Part shown: positions 49,430-57,324 of the stretch, in pieces
How positions within the stretch are numbered: the stretch's first letter is position 1
Layout: each line of letters begins with the position of its first letter
Source of the DNA: Desulfospira sp963664655
Lineage (GTDB): Bacteria; Desulfobacterota; Desulfobacteria; Desulfobacterales; Desulfobacteraceae
Reading direction: 5' to 3'
DNA length: 64,000 nt
Assembly: GCA_963664655.2 (NCBI GenBank)
Contig: OY761554.1
Span: 4,278,001 to 4,342,000 of the forward strand
Position numbers and translations under genes: made by a program
The notes under the pieces: model-generated
The model's database searches: none
Seen by the model: the letters and a program-made list of their open reading frames with translations, nothing else
Told to the model about the DNA's origin: nothing

Positions 49430-50706
49430 GGCAAGGATCCCACAGACCTTTTTGCTGCGATTAATTTTTCATCACCGTAGACGCTGAAAACCCGGTGGAT
49501 GCCTTTGGATTTGCACCAGGGACAGAATTTGCTTTTATTTCGTGCGGCAACCAGCTCATCCAAAGATACGGACAAAAAGTCTTTTTCAACAAGATGAAGG
49601 CCTGGCCGGTACCATTCCATACAATGGGCAACACTCAAATCCCAGTCGATCCATAAATGGTCCTCATAATAGCAGGGCCGCGTTTTTTCCTCAGGAGACT
49701 GGGCCAGTTCAAGGGCCTCTTCAACTTTTAAAAATTGAAGTTTTCTTGTTTTTTCAACAGCTTCACTGACCGGTTCGCCGGCCTGGACTTTGGCGATATT
49801 ATCCAGCGGGGCCAACGCGGCATGCCGGTAACGAATGGTGAATCCAAGCTGTTGGCACAGCGTTTCCATTTTATCAAAATCATCCCGGTTATGTTCATAA
49901 ATATGGAAAAAAAGTTCAACAATCAATTCAGGATGATGCTTTTCCCGGTATTCTTTTAACTTAAAAAGGTTTTCGTAAAATAGATCCCAGTTTCCGCCCG
50001 TATGGGTGATTTCATAATTGTGTTTCCATCCTGAATTGGACACCCGTATCCAGGTAGGCTTAGCCTTGACCACAGGTTCAAAGTCAATGGAAAAGGACAA
50101 ATTGGTCGAAATGGCACTCAACAAAGAATACTGGTTGGTCAACTGGACAATCTGCGGCAAAAACGGGTTTAACATGGGTTCACCCCAGTTATACAGTGTA
50201 ATGATCCCGGTATAGGGATCTTCCTTAAGGATCTTGCAGATCACCTTTTCGTATGTGTCGGGCTTCATGAATCCGGGCTTGCGATGTTCGGTAAAATTTC
50301 CCCTTGGACAGGAAATGCATTTTAAGTTACAGCTGCCCGACACGTCGATCTGGTAGTTAAACCGCCTTAATTCACCATACCATCGAAAATCTTTAAGTTC
50401 CTGGAATCCTTCGCGGGTACACCGTTGGGCTATCTCGTCAGCGTAAAATCCCGAAGCGATCAGGATAAACGCATCTTTATTTGAATACCGGCTGAAAAAT
50501 TCATCAGGAAGCAGGATTGAATACCCCAAAGCCCGGGTTCCCTGAAGTGATTTGCTGCTGTCGATAAAGCCGGCCATAGGAATCCCTGTCCGTTTAAGCA
50601 CCAGGCTTGCCGCGTATCCGTCGTGACGGGCGCCCCACACAAAGACGTCCCGTGTACCGATTTCTCCTTTAAAGAGATCCGGGTGAATGGTTTGTTTGTT
50701 AATCAT
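49426..50706 (-). CDS. Rossmann-like/radical SAM protein, tandem paralogue 1
   Basis: 426 residues; first of the tandem set. Module: RDVFVWGARHDGYAASLVLK, MAGFIDSSKSLQGTRALGYS, AFILIASGFYADEIAQRCTR. Core: GSCNLKCISCPRGNFTEHRK, GIITLYNWGEPMLNPFLPQI, LLSAISTNLSFSIDFEPVVK, IRVSNSGWKHNYEITHTGGN. C-terminal Cys: TRPCYYEDHLWIDWDLSVAH then CMEW, and SKFCPWCKSKGIHRVFSVYG. The HCMEW region corresponds to the NCMMF region of paralogue 3. The start overlaps the epimerase stop by 4 nt. The gene order suggests ancestral tandem duplication followed by divergence to separate substrates. Function unknown. Confidence 0.85.
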   Translation of the reverse strand: MINKQTIHPDLFKGEIGTRDVFVWGARHDGYAASLVLKRTGIPMAGFIDSSKSLQGTRALGYSILLPDEFFSRYSNKDAFILIASGFYADEIAQRCTREGFQELKDFRWYGELRRFNYQIDVSGSCNLKCISCPRGNFTEHRKPGFMKPDTYEKVICKILKEDPYTGIITLYNWGEPMLNPFLPQIVQLTNQYSLLSAISTNLSFSIDFEPVVKAKPTWIRVSNSGWKHNYEITHTGGNWDLFYENLFKLKEYREKHHPELIVELFFHIYEHNRDDFDKMETLCQQLGFTIRYRHAALAPLDNIAKVQAGEPVSEAVEKTRKLQFLKVEEALELAQSPEEKTRPCYYEDHLWIDWDLSVAHCMEWYRPGLHLVEKDFLSVSLDELVAARNKSKFCPWCKSKGIHRVFSVYGDEKLIAAKRSVGSLP

Positions 50707-51575
50707 AATGGCGATCCATATCCTGTAATCTTTTTGGTTTTATGGTTGCTTCCCCAGAATGCCATGGGCTCGTACTCCGGATAAGGATAGTGTCCGAGAT
50801 CCAGCTTAATGGAACTGTTTGTCCGGGCAATCCGTTGTTCTACCAGGTTTCTAACGGAGACCGGGGCACCGGAGCAAATGTTAAAAATTCCCTTGGCTGT
50901 GGGGTGCAAGGCCAGAAGCCGTGTAATCAAGGCGGCATCTTCCACGAAAAGAAAATCCCTTAGTTGTTCCCCTCCGGACATGGGGAAAAATTCATCTTTA
51001 TTTTTGATTGCCTCGTTTAACTGGGATATAAGGGTTCTAGGCCCCTGCCCCTTGCCAAACAAATAAAAATAACGCAGCCAGACCAAAGAAAATGAATGGC
51101 TCTTGCCAAGGGCCTCAAGATATTTTCGCAGGGTGTCTTTGGCAACGGCATAGCAGGTAACGGGACAGGCCGTTTGACGTTCATCAAGCATCCCGTTTTG
51201 CATCCCATACTCAAAACATGTACCCGAGACCAGGATTCTTTTTACACCGCTTAATACCAGGCGTTTTAAAAAAACCAAATGGGCGGGAAGCTCATCTTCG
51301 ATATGGCTTAAGCTGTTATACTGGTCCAGTTTTCCCCAGGCAAGATGAATGACCGTTTGAAAATTTGTTTTCTCCGGCAATTCGATTTTGTCTTTTGCAT
51401 AAATATCAAAACAAACCGTTTCTATGCCGTATTGTTTACGAATTTTCTCAAGTTTTAACGGATTCCTGCCTGCTGCCACCACCTCAATGCCCCGGCCGGC
51501 CAGCTGAGCAATCAGATGCATACCGATAAAACCAGTTGCACCTGTAACAAGAATTTTCCCGGGGCCTGGTACCAT
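50703..51575 (-). CDS. NAD-dependent epimerase/dehydratase family protein
   Basis: Extended SDR, 290 residues. The Rossmann start is KILVTGATGFIGMHLIAQLA, then VVAAGRNPLKLEKIRKQYGI, FQTVIHLAWGKLDQYNSLSH, ILVSGTCFEYGMQNGMLDER and TCYAVAKDTLRKYLEALGKS (YxxxK). Later FYLFGKGQGPRTLISQLNEA and QLRDFLFVEDAALITRLLAL. The pattern resembles sugar-nucleotide 4-epimerases or 4-ketoreductases such as CDP-abequose/paratose synthases, so it could act on the CDP-4-keto sugar made by RfbFG; this is inference. Start chosen at ATG 51575 with AGGTG 5-6 nt upstream, just past the preceding stop, rather than ATG 51602. Confidence 0.82.
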   Translation of the reverse strand: MVPGPGKILVTGATGFIGMHLIAQLAGRGIEVVAAGRNPLKLEKIRKQYGIETVCFDIYAKDKIELPEKTNFQTVIHLAWGKLDQYNSLSHIEDELPAHLVFLKRLVLSGVKRILVSGTCFEYGMQNGMLDERQTACPVTCYAVAKDTLRKYLEALGKSHSFSLVWLRYFYLFGKGQGPRTLISQLNEAIKNKDEFFPMSGGEQLRDFLFVEDAALITRLLALHPTAKGIFNICSGAPVSVRNLVEQRIARTNSSIKLDLGHYPYPEYEPMAFWGSNHKTKKITGYGSPL

Positions 51576-51577
51576 AT

Positions 51578-54430
51578 TCACACCTGGATCTGCTGTCTGC
51601 ATACCTTAAGTGCATCCCTTAACTCGGTTAACTCAGGAAAAACCAGCAAAGCGTTTTCAAGTTCCCTTGAAAGTGTTGCCACATAAAAACGTTTAAATTC
51701 GGGCAATTCGTCCAACGTTTTCTCTGGGAGGCTCTGTCCTGCCCATGTGGTAAAGAATAACCCTTTTTTTACCAATTCTACTGCCCTTTTTATTTCCTGA
51801 AGCATCTGTGCCTTGAAACGCGATTTTAGAAAAGAGACTGTTTCTTTAATCAAAAACTCTTTTTCAGAGAAAGAAATGGATGCATAGGTGATAACACTGA
51901 TCTGGTTTTGGATTATTTTGGTGTAATAAAGGGTTATTCCCTCATTTATGGCATCCCTGTCAATTGCATTAATGAGTTTGACTGTTCGTTCCTCCATGGA
52001 ACTGGCGTATTTATAATCCGATGACTTCCGGTTGAGCAGCACCTGGTCAATCCGTTTTATTTTCCCCCTCAAGGCCATATATGTCATGACACAATGGTCA
52101 CCATACAGGGTGTTATAGTTTGGGTGTACCTGGGATAAGTAAAACATTTTGTTTGTTTTCATCGCCTTTGTACGCATCATGCCGAGGACGGGAATGGTCA
52201 GGTCCAGATTTTTAAGAACATGAAGATATCTTTCCACGGGACTATCCTGAATTGCATTGATGGGATCTTTATACAGCTGGGTTCGCCCGTCACGATGTAT
52301 CAGCTTAACTTGTGGAAACACAATGGCATAGGATTCGTCTCCATCAGCCTCATATTCTTTGAGGCAGGCACTTAAAAACTCAGGGTAAAAGGTGTTATCG
52401 TGCTGGGCAAATATAAAAAATTTACTTCTGGCCAACCCCAGCACATTCTGAAAATTGGTGATAATGCCTTGGTTGGAATCCCAACGGGTATAGGTAATCC
52501 GGCTGTCCTGGTCAGCATACCTGCGGCAGATATCCTCGGTCCCGTCTGTAGAGCAATTGTCTGATATAATCAGCTCAAAGTCTTCAAAATCCTGATTTAA
52601 GATGGAATCGATAGCCTTTGTGAGGTCCTTCCCTCCGTTGAATACAGGAAGCCCGATGCTCACCGGAGGGACTTTGTTTTTTTTCAAAACAGGCGGTTTC
52701 ACCGGTTCGTTACCGGCAACCGGTTCAATCCGGCCAAAGCCCGGCCTGTATTGTCCGGAAATCAGTTTTTCGTCGGGAATTACTCCGGCTGGATCCGCAG
52801 CTTCTTCCCCGCCGGTTTCTTTGACAGAAGCGGCTTGGACCCCGGATAGGTGTTTGCATATGTCTAAGCACAGAAATGAAATAAGCGTTCCCTTTCTGTC
52901 TTTGATCTGTTTTTCAGATATTTTCTTATATCCCCGAATTATTGTCTCATTGGATTCAATGACCTGGACAAATGGTGACAGTTCGCGTTCAAAAAGAACC
53001 AGGGTCAGCTCCAAAAAGAATTTGCCCAAATTTTTGTTTAACAGGAAATCGGCCAGGATAACGGCGTCTTCAGTTGGAATGGACTGGTAACTGTCCATGG
53101 TATCCAGATAACGGCCGGCCACCGCTTCGAACATCCCTTTGGATGTTTTATCGCCGTCATTTTCGTGAATGGCCTTTTCCTTTAGATAAAAGAGGAGAAA
53201 AGACAACACCATGTTATGGTTGCCGGGATGGATTTTTTCAAGGTGATTCAACAAAAAAGACGCCACCGGCTCAAGGGGTTCAAACGCTTGTTTTTGTTCA
53301 AGGGCGGTAAACAATTCCTTTTGAAACCCCGGCTTATCCAGCAGCCGGTCTTTGCCATTTTCCCACACCGCTAAAAACCGGTCAAAGGCGTCCATGGATA
53401 TCAGACCGGTCATCAGCCAGAAATAGACCGTTGTTTCGGCGCTCTTAGACGTGGTGAAGACAAATCGTGTGCCGGCCCGGGTCGAATCATTCCTGAACTC
53501 ATCCACCACCCGGAAATAATTTTGCCCGCCTTCAACGCAAAGATCCAGCCGGCCTGAAAAATACCCCACTGCGGCCAGTTCATAATAAAGATCCACTTCA
53601 TCCGGGAGAACTTCAAGCCCTTTGCGGACAGCGGCCTCGGCCTGATCATACTGGCTTAATTTCAAATGGGCGCTGGCCATGCCGTAATAAAGGGAATAAT
53701 AAAAGGAGGCTTCAAGCGCTCGAATGCCCTTTTGTGCGATGAGTTCAAGGCAGCGGTTGGCATATTGGATGGCCTTTTCCTTCTCGTCCATTTCCGAGTG
53801 GACCTGGAACAGATAAAAATAGGCATCAACATCATCCGGGTCCTGCTCAATTCTTTTAAAGAGCAGGCCGCTGGTCCGCCGGTACTTGGCCTGCATCTGT
53901 TCATCAGACAGGGCATACCCGTAATGAAACAGCTCAAGCTTCAGATGCCCGGCCTTGCCGGAATACGACAGCCTGTTATGGACAATCCCGACATATTTGA
54001 TCCCCACACGGTTCCTGAAAATCCGGATGGATTCCGTTGCCGACGTAACCCCCCCCTGCCGGTTTTTATCCAGCACCTTGATCAGATAACAGTTTAACTC
54101 TTTGGGGGCCTTGGCCAGCAGGGCTTTAAACTCATTTTTTTGAAGTTGATATGCATTGAGTTCTTCATCGGCGTCAATTAGCAAAATCCAGTCGCCCGTG
54201 GCGTAGGAAAGGGATTGATTCCTATGTTTGCTGAAATTATTCTCCCAGGGATGATGGTAAATTTTTGCGCCAAAGGACTCGGCGATTTCAACGGTTTTAT
54301 CGGTAGACCCGGTATCCACAACGATGAGTTCGTCAATGAGGTGTTTGATGCTGTTCAGGCACCTTGGCAGCATTTCTTCTTCGTTTTTGACCATCATGCA
54401 GGCTGAAATTTTAATGCCGGTTTTTTTCAT
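51578..54430 (-). CDS. Large protein with two family 2 glycosyltransferase domains and TPR repeats
   Basis: 950 residues. Domain 1 (about 5-110): KISACMMVKNEEEMLPRCLN, DELIVVDTGSTDKTVEIAES, RNQSLSYATGDWILLIDADE with a DADEE metal motif, of the SunS/WaaE-like GT2 group. Middle (about 185-340): TPR-like helical repeats (DVDAYFYLFQVHSEMDEKEK, SAHLKLSQYDQAEAAVRKGL). Domain 2 (about 588-760): PVSIGLPVFNGGKDLTKAID, FELIISDNCSTDGTEDICRR, KFFIFAQHDNTFYPEF, a second GT2 with DNT in place of DxD. The C-terminal 150 residues are helical. First gene of the minus-strand glycan operon; its start is at ATG 54430. It may add two sugars or build one linkage repeatedly. Confidence 0.88.
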   Translation of the reverse strand: MKKTGIKISACMMVKNEEEMLPRCLNSIKHLIDELIVVDTGSTDKTVEIAESFGAKIYHHPWENNFSKHRNQSLSYATGDWILLIDADEELNAYQLQKNEFKALLAKAPKELNCYLIKVLDKNRQGGVTSATESIRIFRNRVGIKYVGIVHNRLSYSGKAGHLKLELFHYGYALSDEQMQAKYRRTSGLLFKRIEQDPDDVDAYFYLFQVHSEMDEKEKAIQYANRCLELIAQKGIRALEASFYYSLYYGMASAHLKLSQYDQAEAAVRKGLEVLPDEVDLYYELAAVGYFSGRLDLCVEGGQNYFRVVDEFRNDSTRAGTRFVFTTSKSAETTVYFWLMTGLISMDAFDRFLAVWENGKDRLLDKPGFQKELFTALEQKQAFEPLEPVASFLLNHLEKIHPGNHNMVLSFLLFYLKEKAIHENDGDKTSKGMFEAVAGRYLDTMDSYQSIPTEDAVILADFLLNKNLGKFFLELTLVLFERELSPFVQVIESNETIIRGYKKISEKQIKDRKGTLISFLCLDICKHLSGVQAASVKETGGEEAADPAGVIPDEKLISGQYRPGFGRIEPVAGNEPVKPPVLKKNKVPPVSIGLPVFNGGKDLTKAIDSILNQDFEDFELIISDNCSTDGTEDICRRYADQDSRITYTRWDSNQGIITNFQNVLGLARSKFFIFAQHDNTFYPEFLSACLKEYEADGDESYAIVFPQVKLIHRDGRTQLYKDPINAIQDSPVERYLHVLKNLDLTIPVLGMMRTKAMKTNKMFYLSQVHPNYNTLYGDHCVMTYMALRGKIKRIDQVLLNRKSSDYKYASSMEERTVKLINAIDRDAINEGITLYYTKIIQNQISVITYASISFSEKEFLIKETVSFLKSRFKAQMLQEIKRAVELVKKGLFFTTWAGQSLPEKTLDELPEFKRFYVATLSRELENALLVFPELTELRDALKVCRQQIQV

Positions 54431-54870
54431 AATTTTCTTAGCTTCTATTCGAGACCAAAGGTCTCAAGATCCTTTTTGGATTGAATATATTTTTGAAACG
54501 ATACCGTTAACGGCCCGGTTGATCCTAAAGAATATGGCCTTCATGCCGGATCAATGGTTAATACCGGTGCTGGTTAAAGATACTGCCAGAGCTTAACATA
54601 AAAATCAAGTAAGCCCGACAATGAGATTTACACCACTGCTTACAGAATGATGAAAAATGCAATAAATGTACATGTTATATTTCGGAGATATTTCGGTATT
54701 TCGGTTATTTCGGGGTCGGGCCACGATAACCAATTGAACCGGTATTTCGTATTTCGGGGTCGGGCCACGATAACCAATTGACATTAAAGAATAATAATGT
54801 AAAATAAGGGCTTAAAACAAGCCTAATCGACTGTTTTCATACCCAAAAACACTCATTTAAGGACCTGGTA
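54431..54870. other. Intergenic region between glycan operon and RAYT transposase
   Basis: No gene recognised. Contains a GAGACC-AAA-GGTCTC hairpin (about 54455-54469) before the glycan operon, and two copies of a REP-like direct repeat described separately (54706-54781). A CTTAAAACAAGCC/GGGCTT tract follows up to the transposase start. Confidence 0.5.
54706..54781. repeat. REP-like direct repeats upstream of the RAYT gene
   Basis: Two identical 32-bp units at 54706-54737 and 54750-54781, each starting TATTTCGGGGTCGGGCCACG and continuing ATAACCAATTGA, with a 44-nt period. The core GGGGTCGGGCCACG is the reverse complement of the CGTGGCCCGACCCC core found downstream of the transposase. Confidence 0.88.
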
Positions 54871-55644
54871 ATGGCCCGAGCAAAAAGGCATTTCATCCCC
54901 GGTCATGTCTGGCATATAACCCATCGCTGCCATAAACGGGCCTTTCTTTTCAAATTTGCAAAGGACCGCAACCGGTGGATTGAATGGCTGTATCAGGCCC
55001 AAAAACGTCACAGCCGGTTAAGCGTGTTGGATTACATGGTTACCTCCAACCACATTCATCTGCTTGTTTCAGACACAGGCGGCCAGAATGTAATCCCGGA
55101 TTCTATCAAACTGATGGCCGGCAGAACCGGACAGGAATACAATATCAGAAAGCACCGGCAAGGGGCATTCTGGCAGGACCGGTATCATGCCACGGCTGTG
55201 GAAAGCAGCCACCATTTACACCGGTGCATCACTTATATCGATTTAAACATGGTCCGCGCAGGTGCCGTTGATCATCCTGGAAATTGGAAGTGGTGCGGAT
55301 ACAACGAAATACAGAATCCCAGGATCAGAAAATCAATTATCGATTTCGAGCGTCTCATGGAGTTGCTGGGATTTGACGCCTATGAACAATTAAAAGACGC
55401 TCATTCCGAATGGATCGATAACGCCGTCCGGGAAAAGAGAAACGCTCGAGAGTCTGAATGGTCCCAAGCCATTGCCGTTGGCAGTGAAGCCTATATTAAA
55501 AAGGTCAAAAAAGCGCTTGGGTTTAAAGCCAAAGGACGAAAAATCCGCCCGTCTGGCGGTCTTTTTGAGCTTAGGGAGGAGATCGCTTCATATGAAGTCC
55601 CTGATAAGGATCAACCCGGCAATTATATTTTATGGAACATCTGA
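54871..55644 (+). CDS. REP-associated tyrosine transposase (RAYT, Y1/HUH family)
   Basis: Single-strand DNA transposase of the IS200/IS605-related TnpA_REP group, 257 residues. Motifs: RAKRHFIPGHVWHITHRCHK at the start, YMVTSNHIHLLVSDTGG with the HUH pair HIH, GRTGQEYNIRKHRQGAFWQD, and RYHATAVESSHHLHRCITYI followed by DLNMVRAGAVDHPGNWKWCG. The catalytic Tyr is expected in the helix near ITYIDLN or QEYNIR. The C-terminal extension (residues about 170-257, basic) is longer than IS200 TnpA. REP-like units flank the gene in opposite orientations, the layout expected for a RAYT that maintains its own repeats. AAGGACCTGGTA precedes ATG. Confidence 0.92.
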   Translation: MARAKRHFIPGHVWHITHRCHKRAFLFKFAKDRNRWIEWLYQAQKRHSRLSVLDYMVTSNHIHLLVSDTGGQNVIPDSIKLMAGRTGQEYNIRKHRQGAFWQDRYHATAVESSHHLHRCITYIDLNMVRAGAVDHPGNWKWCGYNEIQNPRIRKSIIDFERLMELLGFDAYEQLKDAHSEWIDNAVREKRNARESEWSQAIAVGSEAYIKKVKKALGFKAKGRKIRPSGGLFELREEIASYEVPDKDQPGNYILWNI

Positions 55645-55675
55645 GGGCAGGCTTAATCGGCCCTTTTCAATAGCA

Positions 55676-55861
55676 AAAAGGGTCGATTAAGGGCTTTTTA
55701 GCCCTCAATTTCGACCCTTTTCTCTAATATTTCAGTATATTGCCGTGGCCCGACCCCGGATCATTTTCTACCCCGGATCATCCGATTAAGGGCTTTTTAG
55801 CCCTCAATTTCGACCCTTTTCTCTAATATTTCAGCTACTTGCCGTGGCCCGACCCCGGATC
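55676..55861. repeat. Two long REP-type units downstream of the RAYT gene
   Basis: A unit of about 78 nt (55684-55761 and 55783-55860, 99-nt period) nearly identical in both copies. Each has AGGGCTTTTTAGCCCT (hairpin), TTTCGACCCTTTTCTC, AATATTTCAG, and the core CCGTGGCCCGACCCCGG. Before the first copy AAAAAGGGTCGA pairs with TTTCGACCCTTTT to give a nested hairpin that could also terminate the transposase transcript. Confidence 0.88.
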
Positions 55862-55894
55862 CTAAATCATAACCCCGGATCAACCGGATCATAA

Positions 55895-56554
55895 TCATTT
55901 CTTGATTCTGAAAAGAAAACAAATTCCTGCACATAGTAGGAATAGCGATGAAGGAACTGGGACTACAGTCGGATTAAAATCCACTGTTACAACGATTTTA
56001 TCGTTATCAGTATCAATTTCTTCAGAAATGGTAAAGTCATAAATTTGTATCCAGTTAGTGGGGTCAGTAGAGTCATACACCCAGAAAAGAAAACTTGAAG
56101 TGTCGACTTTAAAATTAGTTTCAGTTGACTCCATCGCAAGCAACAGCCCATCTGCGAGGGTGTTTAGAAAATCCTCATAGCCATATTCAGGGAAACTGAA
56201 TGCGCCAGTAAAAAGATCTTTTGTGGGGTCGTCATTAGTGTTATCTGGATTGCTACTATCTACTGTTCTTATGGTCGTAGTCAATTCCCAATAATCCGGA
56301 TATAACCACGCAGATCCTACAGTAATAGTAAAATCATTTAATGTGGTTTTATTGAAAAGGCTGCCATAAGTCTCTTCCCATAAAGGCAAATCATATTCGT
56401 CATTATCTATATCTAATAACCCGTACTGAAAGCCAAATAAATTAACACCTGATTCTTCAATCCCATCAAGGTGAATTTCGACTGTGTAAGCGTTAGCATT
56501 TAGTGCCAACATAAAACTTAACAATCCCACTACTAAAATAGTTTTTAATTTCAT
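55895..56554 (-). CDS. Secreted PEP-CTERM sorting-domain protein
   Basis: An exported protein of 219 residues. I start at ATG 56554, which has AAGGAG 6 nt upstream, instead of the longer frame. Signal peptide: KLKTILVVGLLSFMLALNAN then AYTVEIHL. The C-terminus has VVPVPSSLFLLCAGICFLFR followed by IKK, i.e. the VPxPSS motif, a hydrophobic helix and a basic tail, as in PEP-CTERM substrates of exosortase. The body is beta-rich with many Asp (DIDNDEYDLPLWEE, DSSNPDNTNDDPTKD) and no recognised catalytic motif. No exosortase gene is in the window. Stands 11 nt downstream of the dockerin gene, so probably co-expressed. Confidence 0.82.
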   Translation of the reverse strand: MKLKTILVVGLLSFMLALNANAYTVEIHLDGIEESGVNLFGFQYGLLDIDNDEYDLPLWEETYGSLFNKTTLNDFTITVGSAWLYPDYWELTTTIRTVDSSNPDNTNDDPTKDLFTGAFSFPEYGYEDFLNTLADGLLLAMESTETNFKVDTSSFLFWVYDSTDPTNWIQIYDFTISEEIDTDNDKIVVTVDFNPTVVPVPSSLFLLCAGICFLFRIKK

Positions 56555-56565
56555 TTTATACTCCT

Positions 56566-57324
56566 TTAAATATTTTGTCTTAACCATCGATAGTCTAAGC
56601 CATTTAAATCGCCATCACCATTGCCATCTGCATAAATAGGCCATCCATCTGTTCCAATCAATTGTCTTATATTTCTATAGTCAAGCCCATTAATTGATCC
56701 ATCACCATTCACATCACCACGTTCACGAATAGTAACATCCCCAATTGAAAAACCCGAAGTTGCATCCAATATGTTTCCACTGACTTCTACGAAATTAGCA
56801 TAGGAATCTTCTTTTCCCAACTCAAGACCGATACTGAAAGGATTAAGTTTATCTGTAATTTCATACGTACTGCCTTCCCTGCTGAAAGTTACAATACCCA
56901 GCAAAACCCGATCATCGACAGCAACACCTTGAGTGGCCCCCTCTCTCGAATCAATTTTCCCCCCTACAAAGACAACGCTGCTTAATTCACCTGAACCAGC
57001 GACAGCTGTGGTAACAGTTGGGCCTGCGGCACTGGATAATTCGTGGGTTTCTCCATCTGGATCCCCAAAATACCAGACAGCGTCATTACGTTCAAGGCAG
57101 TCATCACCTGCTGTGAGCTGATCAGCATCATAGGTCAGTTTCACACCAAAGCTGACTATTGCCTCAGTGGTTATGTCAGCATAAATATACACTTTCAATT
57201 CATCTGCCGTGTAGGCCCCTTCCGCATAAACAGAAACCTCAGCAAACCCGGAACCGCACATCAAAACAAGCAGAATCGGCAACGCCAGCAGCATTCCTTT
57301 AAACTTGCCTATTCCTTTGACCAT
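56566..57324 (-). CDS. Exported cohesin-like/dockerin type I domain protein
   Basis: Start at ATG 57324, after GGAGGAGAAAA, gives a signal peptide (GMLLALPILLVLMCGSGFAE). Residues about 30-185 look like a cohesin-type beta-sandwich (ELKVYIYADITTEAIVSFGV, KLTYDADQLTAG, VLLGIVTFSREGSTYEI). The C-terminus has two dockerin calcium loops: GDVNGDGSINGLDYRNIRQL and ADGNGDGDLNGLDYRWLRQN, with Asp/Asn at the expected EF-hand positions. 252 residues. Dockerin and cohesin in one secreted protein may allow self-assembly or binding to a partner. The next gene is the PEP-CTERM protein. No cellulosome enzymes are present. Confidence 0.82.
   Translation of the reverse strand: MVKGIGKFKGMLLALPILLVLMCGSGFAEVSVYAEGAYTADELKVYIYADITTEAIVSFGVKLTYDADQLTAGDDCLERNDAVWYFGDPDGETHELSSAAGPTVTTAVAGSGELSSVVFVGGKIDSREGATQGVAVDDRVLLGIVTFSREGSTYEITDKLNPFSIGLELGKEDSYANFVEVSGNILDATSGFSIGDVTIRERGDVNGDGSINGLDYRNIRQLIGTDGWPIYADGNGDGDLNGLDYRWLRQNI

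Noticed and set aside
54706..55861. CRISPR array
   Set aside because: Only two copies of each direct repeat are present per cluster, with no regular unique spacers and no cas genes; they are REP units of the RAYT.
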